Notes: a model not told the origin generated them from the letters alone. Counted from the first letter of the stretch, positions 12,524 through 23,196 are shown. The stretch is 64,000 nt of DNA from Nageia nagi (GCA_050084985.1 JBITNC010000001.1:105214001-105278000); one strand, 5' to 3'. Program-made: numbers and translations.

Positions 12524-12850
12524 GAGCTGGAACTCCATTCATAAGCATGACAAGCTGACAATGGGAGCTGGAACTCCACTCATAGGCATGATAAGCTGAT
12601 AATAGGAGCTAGAACTCCACTCATAAGCATGATAAGCTGACAATGGGAGCTGGAACTCCACTCATAAGCATGATAAGCTGATAACAGGAGTTGGAACTCC
12701 ACTCATAAGCATGATAAGCTGACAATGGGAGCTAGAACTCCACTCATAAGAATGATTAGCTGATAATGGGAGCTAGAACTCCACTCATAAGCATGATAAG
12801 CTAATAATGGGAGCTAGAACTCCACTCATAAGCATGATAATCTGATAAAT
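12521..12850. repeat. Tandem array, 41 bp x 8 (element F)
   Basis: The anchor TGGGAGCTGGAACTCC recurs at 12521, 12562, 12603, 12644, 12685, 12726, 12767 and 12808, an exact 41-bp period. The unit begins ATGATAAGCTGATAATGGGA. It aligns with the ATGATAAGCTGATATGTGAG part of the neighbouring 96-bp unit, so the two arrays share an origin. Confidence 0.95.
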
Positions 12851-13173
12851 TGATAATTTAGGTCTGCAAAAATGAAACTCAAAGCAATATTCTCTTGGAT
12901 ATAACATTGATCAAACACCTGTGATGCACCCATGATACTTAGATAAGCTAATTTTTTGGATAAAGGAACATGGGTGGTTCTTTCTTGTAGACTTAGAATG
13001 CCGACGATCTTCACCTAAGACTGCGGGTGGTCCTTTTCTTGAGGATTCATCGAAAATCATGAAGATCAAGTCCCTATGAATCACCCCTAGATTCCAAATT
13101 GATACCTGGTTACTTATCCACGTACACCAAATGCTCAAATCAAAATTTGTCTTGAAGTGTGTGCCCTAACCTT
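12851..13173. other. Element F internal spacer upstream of the antisense gene
   Basis: No convincing coding frame. It contains two copies of the 16-bp inverted-repeat motif, at 12965-12980 (GGAACATGGGTGGTTC) and 13018-13033 (AGACTGCGGGTGGTCC). Confidence 0.5.
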
Positions 13174-13190
13174 TCTATAAAAGGGGCCCC
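13174..13190 (+). promoter_or_regulatory. TATA box of the antisense PMD gene
   Basis: TCTATAAAAGGGGCCCC is a strong plant-type TATA context on the plus strand, opposite to gag. It lies about 150 bp before the candidate ATG at 13329. Confidence 0.6.
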
Positions 13191-13328
13191 ACCCTTCCTC
13201 ATTTGATCACCCTATCATTTTCATAGCTGAGAGTATCCTAAAGCTTGAGAGATTGATTTAGAGAGGTTTAGTTGGTGATTTTATCGCTATCACTAGGTGA
13301 TTCTTCCTATATTACTGTGTTGCACACT

Positions 13329-14058
13329 ATGGCCCTATCGATCACACATCGAGATGGACACAGAGCTACCTTGGTGGCTGATTCTCCTACTGGTCATCAG
13401 GTACATTGTATCTCCTACCTTTTTCTTGCTATGCTTTTGCTTGTCTTCAGATTTTAGCTACCTATATACTGGTTTTCCTAATTGCCCCTAGGGTTTTCCT
13501 GTTGAATACCCTAGCCCTTTATTTTTACCTTTCCCTTCTATTTTTTTGAATTTCTGGTATCATGGTTGTACTATGTTCATCCGTATGAACCTACACCCTA
13601 AATTTTGTCAACCCTTATTCATAGAAATAGGATCATTGGCGGTCCTTTCTACCCTAGTTTGGACCATGGGTGGTCCTTCTCACCCGATCTAGACCATGGG
13701 CGATCCTCTTTACCAGTACTATTTTTTCCATCTATGTTTCATATCTTAATACTAACTTGCCTTTTGTCACTCTTTTCTTGTAGAACCATGCATACCTTAT
13801 GCGACCATCTGGCAGAGTGTCGCCTTCACCACTACCTAGCAGTGGCCATAAACTAATGAAGCCCGGAGTATACTAGAGGGCATTTCCATCAGCTACCTTA
13901 TGTTTTCTGACTATGTGTTTCATGATCGCAACATGCTGATAGCTTTGATGGAGAGGTGGGATCCAAACTCCAACACCTTTCACCTTCTGACTGGTGAGAT
14001 TACAGTGACACTAGAGGATATCTATAGGATCACTAGACTTCCTATCAGGGGAGGCTAG
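13329..14058 (+). pseudogene. Antisense plant mobile domain (PMD) gene in element F, broken
   Basis: It runs opposite to gag. Exon 1 (13329-13400) begins MALSITHRDGHR and ends CAG|GTACAT. The acceptor is CTCTTTTCTTGTAG at 13783. Exon 2 starts NHAYLMRPSGRVSPS. After a frameshift and stop near 13870-13895 the frame reads MLIALMERWDPNSNTFHL, then LTGEITVTLEDIYRITRLP, ending at a stop at 14058. The block ERWxPxxxTFH...GExTxTLxDxxxxxxLP is the N-terminal signature of the PMD family, whose members occur both in host genes and as extra ORFs of plant gypsy elements. Only about 90 residues of PMD are seen, so it is truncated. The biochemical role is unknown. Confidence 0.75.
13401..13783 (+). other. 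Candidate intron of the antisense PMD gene
   Basis: It starts GTACAT and ends in a pyrimidine-rich TTTTCTTGTAG. Three copies of the 16-bp motif lie inside it: 13630-13645, 13661-13676 and 13691-13706. Confidence 0.55.
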
Positions 14059-14649
14059 TGAACATGGTTCCTGTTCCAAGCCTGGAATAGGCAGAGGTAT
14101 GGGCTACATGGCTGATGGGGTCAGATGAAGTAAATCATAGGATGAGAGGTGGTACATCTAGCAGGGCTACTAGCTCTAATGTAGGGGGAGGGGGGTCTAA
14201 TAGGAGGTTCTAGATCATTCTATGTAATCTCATCCAGTTGTATTGCAAACAAAAACATTTTGATCATGATATATATAAAACACCAATTTTTGGTACCTGA
14301 TTTGCTCTTGTACATGTACTTGTGATGGATGAATTTGATGTTTTGTGATCCTTGAAAATGAACGCCAACGATACGACCTAAAATTATGACTTCTCACACT
14401 GCGAGAGGAATTGGAGTCTTTTGACTTTCTCCCATTTTTCACTAAAAGAGGATCGTCAGTGGTCCTATTATCAGAAGATACAATGCTGGTGCTCCTGTTA
14501 TGACATCATGAAGCCCCCCAATCTTGACCATGATGTCTGTTAGTGACCTAAACCAATTGCTAGCTTCTCTCTTTCTCTTCTTTTTTTTTTATATTGATCT
14601 ACCAAATAATACCTCCAGAGGGCCTAGAGCTCCCACTGGTGCTAGCCTC
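14059..14649. other. Region between the PMD frame and the gag 3' end
   Basis: The minus strand has a 70-codon open stretch (14442-14230) rich in Ser and Arg, possibly the eroded tail of the gag polyprotein, but I cannot assign it. One 16-bp motif copy lies at 14450-14465. Confidence 0.35.
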
Positions 14650-16778
14650 ATTCTATCGTCCCTCTGACTGTCTTTCTGATATCTTGATTCCTTTTGTCAT
14701 GTGCCCTTGGGCAAATAGTATTCTAGTATTATGTTGTGGCATAGGCTTCTTATATATCCCCAACTTTTTGTTATCTGTGTGTACTGGAGCCTTTTTCTTT
14801 TCTTCTAGCTTATTGAATGAGATAGCCTTCTTATCCACTAAATCCTAAATAATATCTCTGAATTTTTGACATTCACATGTTTTATGGCCATGGCCCCTGT
14901 GATATCCACAAAACCCTCCTATAGTTCTTGTGTTTCTTTGATTTATTGGTGGTAACTGGATCAAACTTCTTTGCACCAATGACTGCAACAACTCATCATG
15001 ATCTTCAGTAATTTTAGCATATACTCTAGAGGTCCTTTGTTTTATGAATTCTTACAATTCTTTGTTTGCTACAACTATAGCTATCACTTTGGCTGGTATT
15101 GGTTTTTCATCTTTCTTATGCCCCCATAAACCAATTTTCATCAAGTGTCTCTCTTTTTGAATCATGGATAAGATCATTTCTGCGAGGGATTGTTCTAGAT
15201 AATTGAAAAATTCGAGCAGTACCTCATCTCTTAGTGACTTTATCAACATGTGTTTCAACTCTTTTTCACTTAGCACTATGTATGTAGCCACTTTTTTCCA
15301 AGCTATTACAAACTCTTCAAATGATTGACTCTTCCCTTGTCTCATTCTAGCCAAATCCATGATAGCAGGTTTTTTCTTTATACTGTGTTGATACTGATCC
15401 AAGAATTCCTATTTTAACTATCTATAGCTGGTAATACTTTGGTCCTTAAGTCATAAAACCATTCTAAAGCTTCTTCCCCTAAACTGAGCTGAAATAACCT
15501 AGGTAACATATCCTCATCTTGAAGGTGTCTACATGCTGCCTCTTCAAAAATTGTGATGTGCATCCTTGGATCACTTATACCATCATACTTGCTGAATTCG
15601 ATATCTTTTCCTTCCCATTTTCTTCTTCTAATTCTTGTGCAAAGAGGATGATTTTCTGCTAGATATTTATTTGCTTTTTCATCATGTAACAATGTTAACT
15701 TTTTGAGCTGCTCAGCCATTGCTTGAAGTTGGGCCATTCTTAGTTCTGCTATTTCTTTTTGCCTTTGTTTTTCTATGTCATCCTGATCTGAATTCTCTTC
15801 TGGGGTTTTACACCCTCCTGTCTCTTCTTCTTTCTCATAATCTGATGCTCCTGGGGCAAATCTTAAATTCTATTCCCTCCATTCCTGTACTAGCTATATT
15901 TCCAGTTCTCTTATGATGATCTCTTTTGTGCATGATTATGATTTCTGATAAGACCCTATGCTGATAACCCTTCTTACCTCTACTTCTTTGATCTCCTTCT
16001 CTCGATCTGACCAATAGGGATAAGCATCAACCAATCTCTGTGCTATAGAGTCCATTTCAAGTTCTATCTCTAACTCATCATCTAATTCTTCATCAAAATG
16101 TATCACTTCCTCTTCATCTGAATATTCATTATTCATTTCTTCCTACATTATTGCTTCATGATTTCTAACACATTCAACAAGGGTTAGAGATAACATAGAC
16201 TCACACATATTTGTTTTAATATCCTTAGGAGTGGAAGTTTGTTGGTTAAAGCACGGCACATAAAATTTTTCACGATCTTCTATAATAGTCATAGTCGGTT
16301 TGATAAAAGATGCTCTAATGATTGATGTGAGATTATTTGTAGTTTTGAATTTCCATAAATAGTGAAAAGAATATGTCGTACTAGTGTCTGTAGCAAATTT
16401 GTAGAACATCCCAAAATCTTTCATAAACTGTTGCACTAACCTTAGTTTTTCCTCAGTAAGGTTCCAACTATTGAATCTATTAGGTCGGTATAGGGTTATT
16501 GAAAACTCTTTTTTGAACATTTAGCTGATATTTTCTAGGGTTTTGCCATCGAAACTATCATTTTCTTTGGAATCACCATGATAGGATTCCTCATCCGGAA
16601 GTTTATCTTTGATAATCCAAGGAGCACTCTCTTTATTTAGTCTAGCACTTTTCCTAGTTGGCTCTATTCCTTTCCATGTTTTTCTTTTTCTCTTATTTTG
16701 TTCAGGCGATGATTGCACTAACAAAGGATAATTTGATAATTCATTTATATCTTTACTCATTGTTGAATCGGAAAGCAT
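14650..16778 (-). pseudogene. Gag polyprotein of element F
   Basis: Gag forms the retrotransposon particle. The frame opens at 16778 (MLSDSTMSKDINEL), just inside the primer site, and runs mostly in one frame to 15414 with in-frame stops at about 16521 and 16140 and several near 15790-15935. It then shifts frame at about 15405. Segments: a basic N-terminus (NKRKRKTWKG), an unrecognised middle part, an acidic stretch (SDEEEVIHFDEELDDELEIE), the gag core (IEFSKYDGISDPRMHI, SLGEEALEWFYDL, FEEFVIAWKK), and a Cys/His motif near 14900 (FCGYHRGHGHKTCECQ). That motif resembles gag of Tat-lineage elements. The N-terminal 300 or so residues before the core are long for a gypsy gag and may be a separate extra ORF. 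No protease or RT follows. Confidence 0.75.
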
Positions 16779-16780
16779 GT

Positions 16781-16798
16781 TTCACGTCGGGTTCACCA
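16781..16798 (-). other. Primer-binding site of element F
   Basis: The minus strand reads TGGTGAACCCGACGTGAA two bases inside the 5' LTR end, as expected for a site complementary to a tRNA 3' end ending in CCA. I cannot assign the tRNA with confidence. Confidence 0.65.
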
Positions 16799-16800
16799 AA

Positions 16801-17652
16801 TGTTTACAAATAAAATTGAGTATGCAAATAAGTAAATAAGCAAATATCTACAAACTCAATATTATTAATATTTAAGCTACAGATAGCAATTTATTCTAGA
16901 TAACAATAAACAAAATAACCAATTCAGAAGTGTAATTGTACCAACCAAGACTGTAATTTGTGTACTTACCTCACAGAACATACCTGACAACGAAAGATGC
17001 AGATGTTGGCGATGTACTGATGATGAGCTACCTTTCCAACAACATCTTGACCTATGAGGATGCAACAAGAGGACCGTAGGTGGTCCGTTTCAATGATATA
17101 AGAGCACTAACAGTGTTCTTCCATTCACAAAGGAGCAACGGTGGCCTTTGTTTGATGGTTTTGACCTCTCGATTGAGTCCAGAACTTCAATACGGATATC
17201 TCAGATAGCAGTGTGATATCAGAATAGATCATGCATGTCACGATAGCTCGTGAAAGGAAGCACACAAACCATAGCCTTATAGGTGGTACCAAGAGATACC
17301 TTAAGGGGTAGCCACTTACAAGACCATACGCGGGATCATGTGTATCCTTGTTATGTGGACTTACTATTAGATCCCTTATTTATATAGATAATAGATAATA
17401 CAACCCATGGGTCGGCATGCATCTACATAAATAAGGATAATTCAAAATATTCAAGATAAACACACCAATAACAAGATAATGCATGCAATATTCAAGATAA
17501 TCCATGCAATATTCAAGATAATCATTATGAAATTCATATTCAAGACAAACATTGATATTATCACTCTTATACAATTAAGACATATATTTAGGCCAAGCAT
17601 ATTTCATTAATTTATTGATTTTAAAACATAAATTCATTTTTACGTGTTCACA
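16801..17652 (-). repeat. Element F 5' LTR (right)
   Basis: Plus-strand limits are TGTTTACA and TGTTCACA, the latter being TGTTAACA with one change. About 40 differences from the left LTR over 850 bp were counted by eye. It carries a GGACCGTAGGTGGTCC copy at 17071-17086 and a TATA box on the minus strand near 17380. Confidence 0.93.
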
Positions 17653-17745
17653 CCTATTCAACTCCTTCGATATTTTAGTCTCTTGGAAAATCTCCCTCAA
17701 TCAATAATGGTCTAGCTCCTCTCTCTTTCTCCAAGCCTTGCAAAG
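17653..17745 (-). pseudogene. 5' piece of the hAT transposase BED exon, displaced by element F
   Basis: The minus strand reads EIFQETKISKELNR and joins the FWQYVTPIEGV of the main gene across the 5-bp duplication. WxYV is the usual opening of a BED finger. I see no start codon in this frame, so the true start may lie in an upstream exon. Confidence 0.6.
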
Positions 17746-18282
17746 CAAAAATGAGGGAAAAAACCCTACCCCTGCTTTATTCCTTCTCCCCAACCGCCTA
17801 GCATAGCCCATGTTTTCATAGTGTATTCAACATTTTTTTGCCATTTAAATGACATTTAGATGGAAAACAAAATGTTTTTGGCATCTTTCCCTTACAAATG
17901 CAGGTTCTATCTCTATCGAACTACATCATTTGCTCTTAAGATGCATTTTTTTCATGTTTAAACACCATTTTTAGATGCAAAAAAAGCCAAAAATGGTGGG
18001 TACGATGGGGTGTTTTAAGTTAAATCTTTCCTACATATTTGTGATATCTTTCACATTTAAACAATGCATTTTGGAGGAAAAAATGCATCTAAGGTGGTTT
18101 GTAGAATTTGCGGCCATCCTACATTTTTTCACGTCTTTTCCCCATTTAGACATCATTTAAATGGCCCATCTTTTGAAGTTAAAAATGGTGTTTTTTTCCA
18201 TTTTTTTGAGGAAAATTCAAAATTTTCCCAAAAATGGAAAAAATGCCATTTTCATGTTTAAACATCATTTTTTTATTCTATG
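17746..18282. other. hAT right subterminal region
   Basis: No gene. It contains many CCATTTTT/AAAAATGG motifs and two exact copies of CATGTTTAAACA at 17953 and 18253, 300 bp apart, both followed by (C/T)CATTTTT. The second abuts the terminal inverted repeat. These look like subterminal transposase-binding repeats. Confidence 0.6.
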
Positions 18283-18493
18283 ATAAATTGTTAGAAATTA
18301 AAAATAATGAACATTTTAGCAAATTTTCCTAGATTTGTAAGATGTTTTCATACATGATAATACAAATAGATAATGCTTTGCCCTCCTACAACAAGTGGCT
18401 ATTTATTTCTTTTGTGAATGTTATGTGTGAGATGTTTTCTTAAAATTATGGCTATGTATTATTATTACGAGACCCCAAGGGTAAGATAGCTTG
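18283..18493 (+). repeat. Element A 3' LTR, resumed and truncated
   Basis: After the ATAAATTG duplication the sequence continues the B-type LTR (compare GATAATGCAAATAGATAATG at 59668). At 18491-18493 it switches to element C LTR sequence within a shared TTG. About 300 bp of the A LTR 3' end is missing. Confidence 0.85.
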
Positions 18494-21400
18494 AATTTCT
18501 TTAGAACCCACATGATAGCATTTGTTACTCACATTTATTACTTCTTTCCCTTAACTTCATTTTATGTGTGAGGGTGTATTTTGGTCAATCTATTTTGGCA
18601 TTTGTACATTTTACTCTTTTACATGGTAGATTTTAACCACATATAGTGGAGTGCTATCCCCTCTACTCTCACAGTAGCCTTGTTGAAAGAGGATTGGGTG
18701 TAGGATTTGACCTTTCACTTACTACAATGATACCTTTCCATTAATCAAATTATCCAAATTTATCTTCCTCATAAAACCATAGTCTCTTATCACCTTCCTA
18801 TTCTAGTTTTTTCTAAGCCTCTATGGAAGGGTGCAAATTAAAGTTTTAGAGATTAGTTAAATATGGAACTGTGCCCCTTATGAAGGTCCTATGAGTCTTC
18901 TATATCATGAGTTCCTCCCCTATGGATATAGATCTAAAACAAATCTCTAATATATGTTACTACTTTCCTCTGTAATCTCACATAAGGGTCACAATGCTAA
19001 ATTGCAAGGATTGAATGCATTAAGCACATATATGCCATGTTTTCCTTTGTTGTGTGTAACTTATTTTGTCATTCACCCCTCCCATGTGCTAGTTCATTTT
19101 TAATATAGCCCTTATTGAGTCAAAATCTTTTAAAACCCTTGCTATTGGCTCAATACTTATGCTATCAATATGTTATTTAAAACTTCACTGATGTTATCTA
19201 GCAAAAAGTGTAGAGGTTGGTGGTATAAATCCAAGGTGATGGTGCACTATGAAATTGTTTAGGCTCTCTTCTAGAGGTGTGATAATAAATTCATTTGGTT
19301 TATTTACTTTTTACATTGATTTATTTATTGGAATTTGAACATGATGAGTAAATTCTAAAGTATACATAAATGTATTAGTGCCTTCATATAGTATAGTAAA
19401 TGAGTGTTTATTTATAAAATATTGATAAGACTTGGATGCTTAAAGAATTGTGATAAATCAAGTAAGTATTATAGTAATATTAAATGGACTTTATATGTTA
19501 CAAAAGGGAAGGGATGTAACAATAAAGATTGAGTAGAATGGATTGGAAATAATATGATTAGCAAAAAAATAACATTATAGCTTAAATTACTAACAAGAGT
19601 TAAATAGGAAAATACTAATTTTATTAAGAGGGGACATTTTTCTTTAATGAATCTTGAAATAATACTTGGTAACCAAGGATGGGAGGTATTCCAAGAAGGA
19701 TATAAAATCCTCCCTAGGCCCATAGTATTAAATAAGTTAAAAATGATGAATTTTTAAGGAAATGGTCAAGTGTTTCCTAATCCTCCTCCCTCCTAGTACT
19801 CAAACCATCCACCAAAGGTACATGGAGAAGTTCATTGAGCAAAGACTGATGGACGTGTTCATGATGAATCAAAGATGAATTACTAGTCCATAAAATGATA
19901 TAATGGCATGTACTCCATTTGTATTACATTTGTATGATGTATTATGATCTTTTGTAATTGTTTGTAATTAAATTATGGAGATTTCAAGAGTAATGTCATT
20001 AAGATAGATGGATTTTTACTAGGTGTGAATGACCTTCTTGTAATGGGTTAATATTCTTGTATTAGTTTAGAAATAATCAATGAAGATTATTTTGTATTTA
20101 TGCCTTATTTGTATATTGAAATGGTAAATGAAAAGTAAATGATTTTGTATGAATTGGTTTTTAGTAAGTAAATGCTAGCATTATAATTCAATGAGTTTCC
20201 TTTAGAAAGATATTATGCTTGTTAAATGTTATGATGAATAGGACTAAAGATTATTATTTCTTACATAAAAATAGTTAGTGAGTATTATGATTTAAGAAAA
20301 TGATTTTTAACAAGGCTCCTAAAAGAAGTAGATTTATTAGGTCATTAATTCCTCAATAACTTGAAACTAATTCTAAGTTAGAGTTATGGTTCCAAATGTA
20401 AATTTGGGATCACTCAAGAAACTTTAGGGATCCTTGGGATTAAAATAGGTATGAATGGGACCAAATGGAAACAAATGGGACCCTTTGGGAAAAATTTAGG
20501 AGTTTTAGATAATAAGATAATGAGATATATTAAAACTAACTTAGACTTAGATTCTATCATAATTTAATCAATAAAGTAAATAAGGACCATGAAGAGTCTT
20601 GAAGAGAATAATCTGACCAAAAAGGAACCTTTGGGATAGATGCAATAATGCAAGAATGATGATGGAGAATCTTCACCAAAAGAACCTACACCATTAAATG
20701 AAAATCAAAAGGAATATTCCTTACATGAGGACCACTTTGTGTTGCATTACTTTTGTAACAATAGCGAGCAAGGACCTTCCCTCATGACTTGCTACTTTAC
20801 TTATGCATGAGGAATTTTAAAAATTAGACCTATTTATGTTATACAATGTGTATGGGATAAATAGAACTATGTGACTTCCTAAGTAAGCCTATAACTGATA
20901 CTTGTGATGTATACCTCTTGGGAAAAGATGAATAGTGATAAACCCTAAGCTAGAACTAGGTCTATATTGTGATCAATTATTATGTATGGTGTCTTATAAC
21001 CCTGCCATTGTTTGATATTATTACTAAAAATTTATTAGGTCATGGGTGGGTTCTTTTGTCAACACATTTATTAATAAATTAGACTAAACAACCACTTGAT
21101 GGTATTATTTAATGTCCATGGCTCCCTAAGTTATGGGCATAGAGATGTTGGACCACATGGTGGGCCTAGTTGATAGTTATGGGTAGGCTAGTGACTCATA
21201 TCCTCTGACAAGTGTGTTAGGTGGGGATAGCAATTGAAAAAACTATAGTTACTAGATGAAGGTAACTAGTAGTCATACCAGTTAGGCAAAACTACCCACT
21301 CATATGAAAGATTGCTTAAGATAAGTTATCTGCTCCTATGATATGGAAAGTTATCATCAAGTAATGATGTTAACTTAGTGGAAGTGAAATCTCTTGGGTA

Positions 21401-21725
21401 GTATGGGCCTGAAGTAGAAAACCACTACATTGTGACTAGAAAGCCTTTTGCACATAGGACATGAAACAAGAATGGTGGGATCACCCTTGAGATGTATTCT
21501 CAATAAGGTGAGTGTTGAGAAGTGAACACCAAAAAACTTTATCAAGGTTAGTTATCCTAGTTCTTGACCAATCTTGGCATGTGAGTGGTGAACTAGCTAG
21601 TAGCATATTAAGCTCATGTAGGATCACCTAGTACATTCCTAGATCATTCGAGTGTTAAATTAAAAAAAAAAAATTAGGTCTAAAATTTAGGATTTTTATT
21701 GATGGGAATAGGTGGATGCATTACA
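18494..21725 (+). repeat. Element C 5' LTR, missing its first ~1.2 kb
   Basis: It aligns throughout with 27716-30929. It ends GCATTACA just before the primer site. The part of the LTR carrying the TATA box (see 27395) is absent, so this copy would lack its own promoter. Confidence 0.85.
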
Positions 21726-21726
21726 T

Positions 21727-21738
21727 TGGTATTAGAGC
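21727..21738 (+). other. Primer-binding site of element C (initiator tRNA-Met)
   Basis: TGGTATTAGAGC matches the plant initiator-Met site TGGTATCAGAGC with one C-to-T change. It lies one base after the LTR CA end. Confidence 0.85.
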
Positions 21739-21852
21739 ATCAAGTTCAAACCCTCAATCCTATGGTCCATGACTCTTTTTTTGTACAAGTTTAAGAAGTC
21801 CATATTGAGTATGCATGAGCCTAATAATAATACCATTTGGTGGACTTAGATT

Positions 21853-23095
21853 ATGGCAATCCCAAGACATGTAACTAGAGTTTCAAGTAACCTACAACAA
21901 GGTGCCACAAATAGCCTTCCTATAAATGCCAATGCCAATGCCAAGTCAAATGGAAGACATGTAAAGGGCCAAAATTCTAGAAATGAAATAATGAGAAATG
22001 ACAATCAATGCATTCTTAAAAATGATATTGAGAGTTCTTCTAGCCATTCCAATCATAATAATGGAGGAAAAGAAGCCATCAAAAGACTCTAAGAATAGGT
22101 GGTAGAGAAGCAAGAATTCATAAACAATATATTGAGTCATAGAATTGAGCATCCAAGACAAGAATCTGATCCAATCATTCAAGCATAAGCAAGATTAGAT
22201 GGACTGGGAAACCAAATTTAGGCAAGGATCGAATAAGTACTTGTAGTTGATCTAAAGAAAGCCCAAATACCTAAGTTTAATGGAAAACATGAAGGTGAGT
22301 ACGTAGAAGTGTGGTTATAGAAGGCCAAAATATACTTCTCAATAAAAAAATCTATCACTAAAAACCAAGACCATGTGGGCTACAGCTTTCAAGATATTTC
22401 TCTCAAATGGTGGAATACCTACAAAGTTGAGCATGGAGTTCGATATTTGAAGTGGTCAAAATTTGTGGAAGCATTCTAAAAAAGATTTATTCCTCAAATC
22501 TATTTTAATAAGAAATATGAGGAATATTATACACTTCAACAAGGTTCCATGAGTGTGCAAAGCTATCATTAGTGATTCTTTAAACTTCTTAAGTATGTCC
22601 CAGATGAAACAAATCACCTAAAGGATCACATATTCCTGGTGGGGTTGGATTCCAAAATCAAGATTATGTAAATGTCCTAAATCCTAAGATACTAGAATAG
22701 GCTTATAATCTGGCCAAGAGAGAGAAAAGTAACTTGGGCATTACAAAAAATTTCATAAACTATTTTTTAGATAAAAAGATAAGAAATATTTCCAAAAGAA
22801 TAGAGCTGTTGAACAACAAGCTTTGCACAATGGTAATAGAAAGGCCAATCAAAATCATAAAGATAGAAAATTTCATAGATTTAAGAAGAAACAACCTAGG
22901 AATGAGGGTTTCTAAAAGAAGAATTAGCAATATAGAAGGCAAAATCAAAACCATGGAAATGGAAATCAAGGATTTAAGAACTAGAACTAAGGACTCCCTA
23001 AGCAAAGAAATAATCAATATGTGCCTAAATATAACACCTTATAGCAAAAAAAGCTCTGCATGATGGATTTTGGAACTATGGTGGAGCGCATTATA
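21853..23095 (+). pseudogene. Gag of element C
   Basis: The start is MAIPRHVTRVSS. After several stops comes the capsid core, 22200-22680: FNGKHEGEYVEVW, DISLKWWNTYK, WSKFVEAF, then RFIPQIYF and MSVQSYH. A decayed zinc knuckle follows near 23060 (GFWNYGGAHYMS, from a CWxCGGxHYxxxC pattern). A basic stretch at 22734-23030 links the two. Multiple TAG/TAA codons stand where Gln or Trp is expected. Confidence 0.75.
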
Positions 23096-23196
23096 TGAGT
23101 TAATGCCAACTAAAGATAGGCCCACCTAAGAATCATCAAATTTTTGTAGCGACTAGATTAAGACAAACTCAAGGACAATCTATACCTCTCTAGATC

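Larger units (their letters stand above)
10535..17652 (-). mobile_element. Element F: non-autonomous Ty3/gypsy element (gag only) with tandem arrays and antisense PMD gene
   Basis: Two LTRs of about 850 bp (10535-11384 and 16801-17652) flank an internal region encoding gag on the minus strand. The 5-bp flanks are CCTGT and CCTAT, a duplication with one transition. A primer-binding site abuts the right LTR and a purine tract abuts the left one. No RT, RNase H or integrase is visible between gag (ending near 14650) and the 3' LTR, so it would need pol in trans. The Cys-His gag motif, tandem repeats and antisense PMD ORF fit descriptions of the Tat/Retand lineage. The LTRs differ by roughly 5% by eye. 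Confidence 0.88.
6893..18282 (-). mobile_element. hAT DNA transposon, with element F nested inside
   Basis: Both ends are visible. The left end reads CATAGAATAAAAAGATGG and the right end, on the opposite strand, reads CATAGAATAAAAAAATGA. They are flanked by an 8-bp duplication. On either side the sequence is one continuous LTR (compare 59590-59640 in element B), which shows insertion into element A. Without element F and one 5-bp duplication the transposon is about 4.27 kb. It encodes a BED/DUF659/dimerisation transposase on the minus strand. Confidence 0.92.

Noticed and set aside
11662-12579. Long open minus-strand frames of 202 and 79 codons with a repeated peptide
   Set aside because: They fall on the 96-bp array. 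Its length is a multiple of three, so one frame stays open by chance. No domain or promoter supports a gene.
11765-12850. Regular direct repeats that could suggest a CRISPR array
   Set aside because: Units follow one another head to tail without unique spacers. The setting is a plant retroelement.
16781-16798. tRNA-like sequence at the LTR edge
   Set aside because: Only an 18-base complement of a tRNA 3' end, consistent with a primer site. No cloverleaf surrounds it.
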